Source of the DNA: Isoetes taiwanensis
Lineage: Eukaryota; Streptophyta; Lycopodiopsida; Isoetales; Isoetaceae
Reading direction: 5' to 3'
Length of the DNA stretch: 64,000 nt
NCBI GenBank assembly: GCA_021234155.1
Contig: JAJEKV010000008.1
Coordinates: forward strand, 19,111,308 to 19,175,307
Shown: positions 10,551 to 22,078 of the stretch, one piece after another
Layout: each line of letters starts with the position of its first letter
Position numbering within the stretch: the first letter of the stretch is position 1
Notes under the pieces: generated by a model
What the model was told of the DNA's origin: nothing
What the model saw: only the letters and a program-made list of their open reading frames with translations
Database searches by the model: none
Translations under genes and position numbers: made by a program

Positions 10551-12548
10551 GGGATTTTGGTTGTTTAAGTTCGGGGAATTTGCGGGAATTTAAGGCCGTT
10601 TTATGCACAACAGCTGTGGCCGCCTCTTTGATGATTCTACTTCAACGGAGGCGATGGCTTCAGATCAGTACGTTACGTGGGACTGATCGAGAGGTGCCGC
10701 CGAATGTACTTTTTTTATTACATTGATTGGCGTTGAAAAACGTCCTCCATCCTTTCATACAGCTTATTAACAATATTTCTTCTTCGCCATAAAGCATAAA
10801 GCGGTGTTCTTATTCCTCTATATTATTGTCATTTCCAAAGGTGGAAGTTCAAACTTATTTATTGAGTTTGCTGGAAGTTGTCTCGCTTGCGTTCCCTTTG
10901 GCCCATTGCCATGGGCCCATCTAGTCTTCTTGCCGGTCTTTTCATAATATTGCCTACAAGTTAGGTCAGAGAATCACAAGCGATTTGTCTTTGTTGACCT
11001 CCTTCACCCATGCCGTTGAAATTTGGATTGTCCTTAGTTCGGAAATTCCGAGACCCTTGTACATACCGCGTGAATTTAAATTCACAATTTGATAGAGGAG
11101 GAAATTGTCCCTCTAAAAATAGTGATTTTCCTTGATACTGTCCGTAGGAATGGAGGCGAAGTATGTAGCTAGTAGGGCGAGTTAGAAGTGGAAGGGAACT
11201 TGTTGATTATGCCCAAAAAGTTTCCTGAACCAAGTTTGTCTTAGTTACGTAGTTAGTTTTATGTAGCTGCATGAACATCGTCGTCTTATGTAGCTCTACA
11301 TTATGAATATCCTCAATGTGCATCATCATAATCTTTTCAAACTGTAAAAGAGGTAATCTCTATGTAAAATCATTGGAAAGGTTAAAGGCTAGTAAAAATC
11401 AACTGGCTATTTTAGTTAGCAAGGTCAATCATATAATAATTTCAATAGCAAGTTATTTCAGTTACACTAAAAGCTAGAGGGCATTTCGTTTTGCTGAAAA
11501 AAAGCAATTTCAAGTTAACTAATTATTTCAATTGATACCTATGCTAGAGGCCTTTCCTTGGACAATTATTCAATTTTAACAATAAACTACTAAAAGCAAC
11601 TGATTAGACATGGTCCGTCATCCTCTTTTGCATATAGGCACACTATCAACACCTATGTAGGTAGTCCATTGTCTTAGTTTATGCCATCACATGCAAGGCA
11701 AATGTGAATCAAAGTAACAAGAATTAATGAGCCAACAAAACAATTAGAGTTTACCTTTGCACCTCATTTCCTTAAATACTGAATGGTAAGTACATGTAAA
11801 ATTAAGACCAATACCTTTTCTATCCTCGCTTCATAGTACATAGTTCTAACAACATAAAAAATGTCGTGCATCACTTTGCAGATAGATATAGAAATCGTGC
11901 TGTTCAATTCTATATAAAGGCAATATATGTGCAATGCATAAGAAAATAAGCAGCTTGCTTTCAAATCTGGCAAAATAGATGGATCTAGGAAGCTTATGGT
12001 CTGCATAGAACCAATTTTGTAGGAATATGTAAGATTTATTTGGGTCTATCTACGTTAAAGTTGTACTCACTATATCTCTATTTCTAAAAATGTTAGAGGT
12101 TTTAAAGACATGTAGGACTGAAATCTATACCTCTTTGCTCCATACTTTGATGCGACCACGAAGAGATGCTTTAGTTCTAGCTTCACAATTGGAATCTTCA
12201 CTTCAATTCTTCCCTTAGTATTGGTGTTCACAATATAACCTGAGCATAAGCAGAATGCACATAAGATAACGACTCAAACTAAAGCAATATACCATAATAT
12301 TTGCAACTACCAGCACCTTTATACCAGGTGTCCCAGGTGGTCCTAAGCAATTCAAGCTATTCCAGCACATCCCCATGCGAATAAAAACATGTCATATAGA
12401 CTTTATATTAGGTGCCCCTGCCCCCTTCCCCCCCCCCCCTCCCTCGGGTTAGTCATTACACATGGAAGTGTTGTGTCTACAAGCATGCAAACCATGCCCC
12501 AACCTTTCAATGTTACATATAATATAGACTTCAATTCATTGCCTAAAA
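10551..12548. other. No recognisable gene
   Basis: The first few hundred bases may be promoter of the Gly-rich gene. The rest is AT-rich with no ORF above 80 codons and no family motif. A C-rich run occurs at about 12421-12444. Confidence 0.5.
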
Positions 12549-13200
12549 CTAACTTTCCTCACTTTTTCAATCTCGCTTGAATGTCTTTGCGTTGGCAATG
12601 ACTTGCATTCCCACTTTAAACCTATGCAACAGTCAATCTGAAGAAATTTGTCAATTTGTCCTTGCTATTGTAATGCTTTAGCTTTTCACATATCCGAGAC
12701 TAGACTGAATATGTATTTGCCATCAAGAAATATGCTGAAATATCACTTCTACATAGGGTGTCTTTTGCATCTAGTCGACTGAGACAAATGTTCGTGGCAG
12801 CCTTGGCTGCCGTGATAAATTTCTTTCATATATAATCTATTATGAATTTCGGAACTTCATGTGTATTAGCCATGGAGTATGCATCTTAAAAAAGTATTCA
12901 TTTTTCACCTTGTATTCGTATTTTCTGTGCAAATTCAATTTTTGAATGAAACTAACAAATAGTATTTGATCATTTGGATTAGGTTTTCCTAGTAGATTCA
13001 GATGTTTAGTATTTTGAGATTAAGTGTTGCAATACCATTTAGAGAATGAGGGCCCAGATTGACTGAGTCCCCGCATATGCTAGGTTATTCTTTTGATAAA
13101 CGATCAAGATCACCATAAAGCAAGATATAACCATAAAGTAGGATAAACTTGTTATATTACATCATAACTTATAATAGCCACCCTATTATCATTAGGAGTG
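12549..13200. repeat. Segmental duplication, copy A
   Basis: Matches 24700-25195 in the same orientation over most of its length (for example the stretches around CATAGGGTGTCTTTTGCATC and GATCAAGATCACCATAAAGC). Copy A carries about 140 bp absent from copy B (roughly 12945-13080). It runs directly into sequence matching the 3' flank and last exon of PPO (13172-13408, compare 28149-28385), so the duplicated unit included the PPO downstream region. Confidence 0.85.
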
Positions 13201-14206
13201 GCACAAATCATAAGAATACTTGTACTTTCTTAATTAACTTGGTACAACATTAAAAGGAAGGCCACAATGTGAAGTTCAATGAAGATCTAGTTTCATTGGT
13301 ACTTGACGTCAAGGCACTTGACGATGATCTTCTCACCGTCATTTCTCGGAACCAAGGTAACGTCAAAACTTTCCCTTGCCTTAATTTCGAGATCTTGCAA
13401 TGTCTCGCCTGTAAGATGAACTGCTCAAAATGACTTAGCTATATATATATTAACAATGGTACAAATGTCACACCCAAACTATCAAGTATTCAAATAAACT
13501 CAATGTTAGCAGAAAGCATAACAGATAATGAAACTTCAACTCATCATTTCGATTCAACCGTGTATCTGTACACAGAAAATTTCTGTTTATATACACTAGG
13601 GGATCACCGCAATCGGGCAACCCCAGCATCTTACCCATTGAAAGATCTGTTCGGTTGCTAGATCGAAGCTTTTGGATCCACCTGGCCGGGAATACTGTTC
13701 ACCGAGCTAGGATTTAGGGTAGTCTATAAATAAGATCAATATGTTAATGCATACCATTGAACCATGGCCTTCACATGAACATGAATATTCAATGAACAAA
13801 TTACCCTAATGGTTTTCAAACACACCAACATTCTCTACACCACCAATCCCTAGCCTTATAGTGGTGGTCCTGGCCATATTTCCACTCCTCTGAAAATGGC
13901 GGATCTCTTGAGCAGCTCTCGCGAAGTAAGAATCCACCTTTCTCTTCATTGGCTTCTTTGGTGGTGCTGGTCTTTCCGGGGGCGGCTTCAGGCTGTTCTT
14001 TTTGGACGACCTGCCTCCTTCCACGTACGTGACTTTGTGCTGCTCGTAATACCTTGAGTACTCCTCGTACATTTTCATGTACTGGTTGTACTCCTTCAAT
14101 TTCTTCCGGTACTTGCTCATGCTTGAGTACGTATGACTCCCTTGCTGGCTTGGGCTTCTTAGAATCCGTTGCCGGCTTCTTTGGCGAGGGCCATTTGGGG
14201 TAGGGG

Positions 14207-15060
14207 CACTACAAGAGGAAGGGGGTATTAGAGTCAGTTTTAGCGTCAGAAGGATATTTTTGGTGTTTTTTGAGGTGAAAACAATGTTCTGTAGTTATTA
14301 GCAGCACTTATAGTTAGATATTTCTCTGCTGCTAATTCTGACGCTATATCTGACTTTATGGATGATGCTATATCATTTTAACCAATCTAACGCTACAGCT
14401 GACGTTATAGCTGAGGTAGGAGCTGATGCACGATGAGTCAAAGGTGTTAACATTAGGTTCAAATATACATGTCATCTGACTCTAATTTTGACGTTATATC
14501 TGACTCTAAAAATGATGCTATATCATTTTAACCAATCTAATGCTATAACTGACGTTATAACTGACGTAACAACTGATGCACTATGAGTCAAAGGTATTGG
14601 CATTAGGTTCAAGCATACACGTCATCTGACTCTAGTTCTGACCATACAATTGACGCTATGCTTGCCTTTATGTTGACCTCTACTTCTGACGCTATGTCTG
14701 ACACTATCATTAGTTCCAATTCTGACTCTACCAGTGACTCTAGTTCTGACCTTACAATTGACGCTATGCTTGACTTTATGTCGACCTCTACTTCTGAAGC
14801 TATGTCTGACACTATCATTAGTTTCAATGCTGACTCTATCAGTGACTCTATATTAGATGCTACTATTGACTCTATTTCTAACCCTATGTCTGATGCTACT
14901 ATTGACTCATTCAGTAGTACGAACTCTACTACTCATGCTAACATGTGATCTAACTCTTGTTTGTACATTATGTCTAGAGTTGATGCTATCATTGACTCTA
15001 TGTCTAACTTTATACCATTGACTCATATCGTATGCACTCTACTTATAGTCATGCACTTTA
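14207..15060. repeat. CACTA-1 left subterminal repeats
   Basis: Dozens of degenerate 10-15-bp units around TGACTCTA, TGACGCTA and TGATGCTA. An apparent ORF at 14658-14948 is just this repeat translated (Ser-Asp rich). Confidence 0.85.
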
Positions 15061-15556
15061 CTATTCGTTTTAAGCCTTTTGAATAATCCCATATGCAAAG
15101 ATACCAAAAGAGACACTTGCCATCTATTGAAATAACCATTTGTCTATACACTCTTAATATAACTACTCTTTCTCTACATTTTTCATTTTCTCAAAAGTCC
15201 TCATTTCATACATACCTATGTGGCTAGAACAAGATTGCCAAGGCTATGAATATACAATAAAGTGTGCATTATCATACTTGTCTCATATGATTTAAAAGTT
15301 CACCAATACATAATATTAGCAATTGTATCAAGAGGATCTCAACACAATATTCCTCAACGACAATGACATATACTTAAAAAAAAAATCATTGAACTAGTCT
15401 TTAGTAATGTCATATAGCAAATCCTGCTCAACTTCTTCTATTTCATCATCATCCAATTGCATTTAGGGAGCCGCAGTACATGTCTCTCTCGTCCCATTTT
15501 TCTCGTGGTCGCTTCTCCCTCATCAAAGTAGTCATCAAGTATACAATGTTCTCGGG

Positions 15557-16049
15557 CTATGCATTGGAGACCTTTACCTCAAGGCCTTGATGGTCCTCTA
15601 ATTGTGAATCATGCTCGTGGTCAATGGTTTCTTCAACTGGGTCAATCAACTCCAACTCAATGAGGAAGTGGAATATCGATGATGATCCTTGGGTGTCACA
15701 ATTAGAATCATTGAGGATAGGCATGGCAATAACTCTTCGAGAAGTTGGTTGTGAATGAACCACTATCCGCCATTTCTTATCCCTAGGATTATCATGGAAA
15801 AATACTTGCTTCACCTGGCTAGGAAATATGAAAGGTTCGTCTAGATCTCTTAAGACATGTGAAGTGTCTACCTCATAGAATCCAGAAGGGTGTACTCGAA
15901 TGGTTTGATTTCTTCCTTGGGTTTGTGTTTTGAACCATTTGGCCTTTAGCACGTTCACATGGAATGAATGAAAGTTCAAGTCCATGATTTTAGTAATAAC
16001 TCCAATATAATCAACATTGCCATCAAAGCTTGATCTTTGTGTTGCTATA
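15557..16049 (-). CDS. DUF4216-containing exon of a CACTA TNP2-type transposase
   Basis: From a splice acceptor (CTTTCCAG, exon from about 16049) the minus strand reads NVDYIGVITKIMDLNF, then VLKAKWFKTQT, then GFYEVDTSHVLRDLDEPFIF, SQVKQVFFHDNP and KKWRIVVHSQP. This is the order of conserved blocks in DUF4216, the C-terminal domain of plant En/Spm TNP2 transposases. The tail is acidic and ends at 15557. The upstream transposase core expected at higher coordinates was not found, so this is a remnant exon. It runs opposite to the TnpA-like gene of the same element, which is unusual. Confidence 0.75.
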
Positions 16050-16177
16050 CTGGAAAGAGAAAAATCTGAAGTTCAAATGCATTTGGAGGAAGAGTTAAGG
16101 AGAAGGGAAGCTGGATGGTGTGGCAAACTACGGAAAATACAGTCTGAGGAGACACGGCTTAAAGGAAGCTAAAACAA

Positions 16178-16480
16178 GTGAAGGAAATGATTTCGAATTT
16201 GAGGAGCATGCCATTGCCACTCTATTGCATCTTCCTAATCATAATATCATATTTAAGCCTCCGGCAAGGCAGGCTGGAGCATGGAGCAGTTGACATTCTG
16301 GTGTCTCTTTTAGAAACTGCCACTCCTCAAGATAAGGTCAATGCACTGCTCAACATTAAGGATGTGCCAAATGGCGATGGTGGTTGGATTCCTTACATTT
16401 TCAGCGTTCCATTTCTAAAACTGTGCATTTACAAGTCAGTAATAAGGACAGGGCTCTATAGAGGAAGATACTGTTGATGT
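16178..16480 (+). pseudogene. ARM-repeat-like fragment captured by CACTA-1
   Basis: The plus strand reads LEHGAVDILVSLLETATPQD followed by KVNALLNI, close to the armadillo-repeat pattern (GAV-x2-LV-x-LL…A-x2-L-x-N). A second frame just upstream reads EEHAIATLLHL, also ARM-like. It sits inside CACTA-1 and has no relation to transposase sequence, so gene capture is a reasonable reading. The similarity covers only about one repeat. Confidence 0.35.
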
Positions 16481-17092
16481 TCATAATATGGCTTTTGGAC
16501 ACAAGATTGTAACATGTTACTGTAAATTAAATTATACTTTTATTGTAAAAAAGAATGACCTTTAGGGGTGAATATAGACATGGTTAGTGTGGTGCTGTTT
16601 GTCTAACAACTAATTAACAATGCACCTTGCATACATGTAACCTGTTGAAATCATAATAATTGTAGTATGCAACTATGGCCTTGTCGCAACATGTTTCCTT
16701 CCATCTCGAAAGCCAAGGAAATGACCTTGCCATCCCTGTTGCTTGATATCCGCACCGGCCTTCCAATTTATAGATTGAATACTTGAAATTCGCATGGCTA
16801 TTTATAGGGATTTTATAGACTAAATACTTGAAATTTGCATGGCTGTTTAGGGACTTTTTACTTGTAATTATTGAAGGGACTTCCCTTTTAATTGAGTATG
16901 GAAGATTGACATACTATTGGTAAATGGATACTTGTGAGATTTGTAAATGGATGCTTATAAACATATAGAAACATAATGTTTTGAGTTGCTTGTTCTTCAT
17001 TGATGCTATTTCAATTATATTATTTCTAAAATTCTAATATTCTACGATTTCTTCTAGTGAGAACAAGCAAATGCAAGAAGGGCAAAGGGCCA

Positions 17093-18633
17093 ATGGCGTC
17101 CACCTCCACCCCTAACTCCGAGGACATGGCGCAAGTTCTTGCCAATATGGATGTTGAAAATCTAAAGGCAATGCAAGAACTAATTGCTAGTAGACTGCAG
17201 TCGACCCCATCCTTACCCAAGTCCTCAAAGCGAAGGGCTAGCATTTCTTCCTCTAGTGTTCATTGCACCGGCAAGAGCCTGGACACATTGAACATTGATC
17301 CACATCCACTCACTATAGACGAGGGTGCATACTCGAGTGATCGCGAGGAAGAAGAGGCAATGGAGATCGAGTTCACAAAGCTTCCAAAAAAAGGAGGTAA
17401 GATTAATTTTGTTGTATGTAGATGTAGTAATGCTCAATTAGGTGTATTTCATGTTGTAGTTGTATGTAGATGTAAATAATGCTCTTTTAGGTGTTATTTC
17501 ATGTTATACGTCTTCTATAGGTCTTCTATTCAAAGGGAATTTTAGGTCTTACTTCATGTTATAGGTCTTCTATTAAACGGAAATTAGGTGTTATTTTACC
17601 TTATATGTTTTCTATTCAAAAGGAGGTAGCCTTCATATGGATGAGCAGGGGACGAGGCTTTTCAAATACTTGTGCAATTGCCATGGCATTATTGTGGAAG
17701 TCAAATCAACAAAACTTTGGCCACAAGTTAAAACAAAAGCCGAAAATATGAAGCCGTTGAAGCCGCGGCAGAGGGACTTATGGAAAGGGTGTTTTTGTGG
17801 AATACATCCTTGGAATTATGGCTAAGAGATGGAATCGTTGGCGATGCTTCTTTCTTTAATTCTTTGTTTTTCTAACTTATCATATTATATATGCATACTA
17901 ATTTGCAATAAAAATAGGGACAATTTTGCAAGAAGATACGCCAAAGGATTAAAAATGCAGCCCATTAACATCTCTAAGAGGAATGGAAAATATTCAAAGC
18001 CTCCACATTCAAACCACATGAGCAACAAAAGAGAGATTGCATGCACTGCTAGGAAATATGTTCAAGACCGAAGAGGAGGATCGCGATGGAATACGTGTCT
18101 TTGCATATGTATAATATACTTTTGTTTTTTTTTCATGCTCAATGATGCTGGTTGAATTAGATTAATGAAGTCTACTGTATTTTTATGCGATGCAATCTTC
18201 AAGTTCAAAGATTGGGGTTTGTACCCGGGAGACCAAATCTTGGACAAAATCAAACCGATTGGGTACAAAGCATACAGAGAAATGATGATTGAGGATGGAC
18301 AAAAGCCTGGATCTGTAAGTTATCGAGTAAGTTGTTTTTTTTTACTTGTAAGTCGTTTAACTTCTCTTTATTTTATTTGGTTTTCGTAGTTTAAGCCTCA
18401 AGATTTTTGTGAAACGAAAGCAAGGAGTCGAACACAAAAGAAGAATAAGGTATGACATTGTAGTATCTAAATATTTCTCTTTTATTTGATTATATTAAAT
18501 GTCTTTCTAACTTTACACTTTACTCTCGTATTAGAAAGATGTAGTGGAAGAGGTGGAGGAGGATGGAGATGAAGGGGAAGATGAGGATCCAAATTACGAG
18601 GAGGAGGAGGATGAGGACGAGGACGAGGACGAG

Positions 18634-18665
<32 letters not shown>

Positions 18666-19089
18666 AGACGAGGGCGGGGGCGAGGATCATAATGGAGATC
18701 AAGATGATGATCGGGATAAAGGTGAGGATCGTGATCAAGGTGGGAATGAGGACAAGGATGAAGGCGTGCATGAAGAAGAGCAAGTGTTGGAAGATCATCC
18801 TGTTGAGGTATTATCAATCCTTACTTGATGTTCTTTACATTTTTAATTCATTATTAGTGTTATAAATTTCATAATTGTTTCATTCCAGGTTCCAATAGAA
18901 AAGGAATGCCATTTGGATAGGAATCATCATGACAAAGAGGAGAGGACATTTGTTGATGAGGACGATGCATATGCTGAAAATTATTACAGGCATGAGGATG
19001 ATATTGGCGTCTCATCGAGGAAGATTGCAAAACTTATTGCTAGGAGAAACATTGAAAAGTACAAGAAGATTGCTAGATCACATTGTTGA
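17093..19089 (+). CDS. TnpA-like second gene of CACTA-1 (seven exons, 443 aa)
   Basis: The proposed exons are 17093-17396, 17626-17788, 17918-18094, 18161-18314, 18390-18449, 18535-18807 and 18889-19089. Every intron is GT-AG and every junction keeps phase. The sum is 1332 nt, 443 codons plus stop. Exon 1 starts MASTSTPNSEDMAQVLANMD and is Ser-rich. Exons 2-4 are basic and contain LCNCHGIIVEV, RRYAKGLKMQP and FKDWGLYPGDQILDKI. Exon 6 is an almost pure Asp/Glu/Gly run of about 80 residues. The last exon contains DEDDAYAENYYRHEDD and a basic end. Its place in the element and its makeup fit the plant Transposase_24/TnpA-type accessory protein, but sequence similarity alone is weak. An upstream exon joining at 17058 instead of the ATG at 17093 is possible. 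Confidence 0.6.
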
Positions 19090-19210
19090 TCTTTAGTATT
19101 TGATGTCTCTTTCCGCACTATACTATGGAATTTGCTACTTATGTTCTAAGTTTTTTGTGGCTACTTATGTTCTATGATTTTTGTAGAACTTTAAGCAGTA
19201 CTATGGATTT

Positions 19211-20905
19211 TGTGATCGCTCCAACACGCGATAATGCCCCGGACGATATCGCATCATCTGCCACGCTGCATTACCGCGCCACCCCGACTGACGTGTACGC
19301 CAACGTGTAGCCAGGCTAGTAGCCCTAGGGGGCAACGTGCAAGGAGTGTGCATTTATAAATGTGCACATTAAACCATGTGCACATTCACTTAGGTGCACA
19401 TTTTCCCATGTGGCCACTTTATGCCAAGTGGGCCATACCCATAGGTGCAATTAATGTGCACATTCATTAATGTGCACACATTTCCATGTGAGCACATTTG
19501 GGTGCACACATTTCCATGTGGGCACATTTGGCCACCTAGCCATTAAAGGCAAGTGGGCCCATTCCCAATTATCCCACATGCCTAAAGGGGATAATTGGAA
19601 ACCCTAGCCAACCCCTTGTCTATTTAAGTAGGAGGACCCTAACTTGGCCATTTTTCGTTTCTAGGGTTTTAGAGCTCGCTTTTGACCCCCCCCAAGGGTC
19701 AAACCGCCCTCCTGCACTGGGCCCGAGAGAATTGCATCATTAGTTTTCCTTGATTCGAAAGCATCTCGCAGGATGGTCGAGCCTCAGTCGAGGGAGGAAC
19801 TCAAGGATCAGATATTTAGGCAATTTAATAGTCTAAACCCCATTTCAGCCATCGAATCAAAAGGGTTTAGCCTCTTAAATTGCCCATAGCAGCCCTCTAG
19901 ATCTCTAGATAGCGCATTCTAACTAAAGAACCTAACTCTATGATGTAGATTAGATCTAGTTCTTTAGTTCTCTCAGAAGTATATGGATGATGTATCTCTA
20001 TGAACTCCTTGTATTGGGAAGGGGGGTAGAGACCTAAAAGCTTGGTAGTAGATGCTCCCTAGATTAGCCTCTCTAGCACACTATAGATTCGCCCTGTGTA
20101 CAAGAACCAAACCCTGTTGTGGGTGAAGGGGCCGTGACCGGCTAAAAGGAGGTTCATGTCCCCGACTCTCAAATCCATCCCTCCGGTGTGTAAGGCCCAC
20201 CGGGGATCATTGTGACTAGGTCTAATGGCTTACCAATCGAGTGTGGGTAAGGCATGGGCTCGACACCGTGAAGTGGTGTTCATGACTTTCCGTGGGTTCC
20301 GAATGCGAGGCAAAGGGGTCTCTAGTCACCTTGAGTCAAGATGGAGATCTCTCGAGGGAGTGATCCCTACCTGCCCCATCGGAATCGGGAGGATGAGACC
20401 CGTGAATAGCCCCCTTTGGCTATGCATCCCGTGGCTACAAATGTCCCAACACCTTTCACCTACTTACGCAAAGTGTGCACAGGGGGGCGGGATGGAGTGG
20501 ACAACCCTATGCCATGTTCTTATGCCGCCAAATCCATTGCCATGAATTCTGCCTGCGCAATGAACTCGAGACTCAAGCCGCCAGTCATCCCCTTGAGTCC
20601 CAGCCTTGGGTAGGATTCCCTATGTGATGTGTTTGATCTTTGTCTGCGGCAGATATGTGGTGAACCATCCTTCCGTGATGGTCATATGATGTTGATGTAT
20701 GTACCATCGACATGTATGTTTACGCTTCGCAGCCTAGGTAGGCCCCGGAGGGAGACGGGGTAAAGGACCCCTTCATTCTTCCCAATCGAACTCTTCAAGG
20801 TTGCGGTGATAATGGGAGGGCCCTATATTAGCATGGAGCTGGTATGGGGGATGAACTCCTGTTTGTATACGGTGAGTGCACCGTATGCGAGTAGGGGACA
20901 TTACA
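19211..20905. mobile_element. Solo LTR nested in CACTA-1
   Basis: A 1695-bp block begins TGTGATCGCTCC and ends GGGGACATTACA. It is flanked by the perfect 5-bp duplication GATTT (19206-19210, 20906-20910). TG…CA termini with short inverted ends, a TATA-like TATTTAAG at about 19620, and no internal coding or second LTR fit a solo LTR left by recombination. Its higher GC content contrasts with the surrounding CACTA sequence. Repeated GTGCACATT motifs occupy about 19350-19500. Confidence 0.8.
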
Positions 20906-21059
20906 GATTTTGCTACTTATATTTTGTGGTCTTTTTGTAGCTATACTAGAATATAATTAAAGTAGTTGTAGAATATATATGTAATGTTCATAAGGTACAA
21001 ATTTGCAACTTAAATGTCCCTCCCTTTAAATAAATCTGGGGTGACTAAAAAAAGGTAAT

Positions 21060-21738
21060 AGGGCAATTGATTCGCGAATTGATGTATGGGTTGTCTTATG
21101 GACTGATGCATGGAATGACGTTATAACTAACTCAAAGATCGACTTCTATCCTGACGTTAGAATTGACTCTAATTGTGTCATACTGGCTGACTTTAATTCT
21201 AACGCTACAGAAACTCTATTCTTACTCTACTTCTGATCCTAAAGTCGATGCTAAGGCTGTCTAAATAATTGACTCTAATGACTCTAATTGTGACACTAAT
21301 GCTGCCTCTAATTGTGATGGTAAAATTGACTCTATTCTAACACTACTGTTGACTCTAATACTGACTCTAATGTTGATGGTAGAGTTGTCTCTAATTCTAA
21401 CACTATGGTTGACTCTAATTGTGACTCTAATGTTGATGATAGAGTTGCCTCTAATTCTAACATTATGATTGACTTTTATTGTGACTCTAATGCTGACTCT
21501 AATGCTGATGGTAGAGTTGCCTCTAATTCTAACACTATGGTTGACTCAAATTGTGACTCTATATCTGCTGCAAAACTGACTCTAAAGTTCGATTACAATA
21601 ATTTAAGCTTAAAACGTACGTAACGAGTTGGCTAAGCCGACCATAATGTCGATTCAAGGTTTTTTTGTTTTTTCTCGTCTAAGTTTATAACTAAGATCGA
21701 CGCTAAAATCGACTCTAACACCCCTTCCTATTGTAGTG
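21060..21738. repeat. CACTA-1 right subterminal repeats
   Basis: Tandem degenerate units (TTGACTCTAATTGTGACTC, AATGTTGATGGTAGAGTTG) mirror the left-end repeats. The ORF at 21405-21623 is an artefact of them. Confidence 0.85.
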
Positions 21739-21927
21739 GGGTGCTCCTCGCCTCTCTCCTCCTCTTCACTTTTGCATTTGAAGGTCCCGAGCCTTCGGCT
21801 GGGCGGGGGACCATTATCTCATCATCTGATGTTAGAGGATGAGGGTGGCCTATCGGGCTCCCGCTCCGCTATTACGACTCATTTGGCCGGTCTGACCCAT
21901 AAAACCTGTGTTTTTCGCTTTGAGCTG

Positions 21928-22078
21928 CCTTTCTCGACTCGCGAAGTCGAAAGGCCTTCCGACCCTAAAACTCAGTTGGCTTTGAGGCGCCTTTCTCGAC
22001 TCGCGAGTCGAAAAGGCAGCTCAAAGTTTAAAAATGCAAGTTGAGGGCCTTTCTCGACTTCGCGAGAGCTAAAAAGGC
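21928..22078. repeat. Cluster of CTCGACTCGCGAGTCGA palindromes
   Basis: Three imperfect palindromes (about 21928-21954, 21990-22016, 22048-22078) share the core CTTTCTCGACTCGCGAGTCG. A related one, TTCTCGACTCACTAGTCGAG, lies at 23993-24012. Confidence 0.7.

Larger units (their letters stand above)
14207..21738. mobile_element. CACTA (En/Spm) transposon, CACTA-1
   Basis: The ends are CACTACAAGAGGAAGGGG at 14207 and the complement of CACTACAATAGGAAGGGG ending at 21738. Inverted similarity extends for about 40 bp (…TTAGAGTCRRTTTTAGCGTC). A 3-bp target duplication GGG flanks it (14204-14206, 21739-21741). Both subterminal regions are packed with short TGACTCTA/TGACGCTA-type repeats, as expected for transposase-binding sites of this superfamily. 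Inside are a TnpA-like multi-exon gene (plus), a DUF4216 exon (minus), an ARM-like fragment and a nested solo LTR. Confidence 0.93.
13293..21814 (-). pseudogene. Chimeric gene with PPO C-terminal tail, split by CACTA-1
   Basis: The last exon (13293-13408) encodes the final 37 residues of a PPO KFDV-type domain (GETLQDLEIKARESFDVTLV onward). It joins in phase through a GT-AG intron (13409-13843) to an exon that contains NMARTTTIRLGIG, also PPO-like. Upstream of that the protein is not PPO: it is rich in Lys, Tyr and Pro (KYRKKLKEYNQYMKMYEEYS, KPPPERPAPPKKP). The frame is open back to 14206, where CACTA-1 starts. Removing 14207-21741 (element plus one GGG target copy) joins it in frame to 21742-21814, which begins with ATG at 21814. 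The pre-insertion ORF would be 183 codons plus stop. The intact PPO at 28 kb has no intron at this position. Whether this was an expressed gene is unknown. The non-PPO half matches no family I recognise. Confidence 0.6.

Noticed and set aside
14609-14948. Ser-Asp-rich ORFs on both strands
   Set aside because: They are CACTA-1 subterminal repeats.
18482-18817. Minus-strand Pro/Arg/His-rich and hydrophobic ORFs
   Set aside because: Antisense of the acidic exon of the TnpA-like gene.
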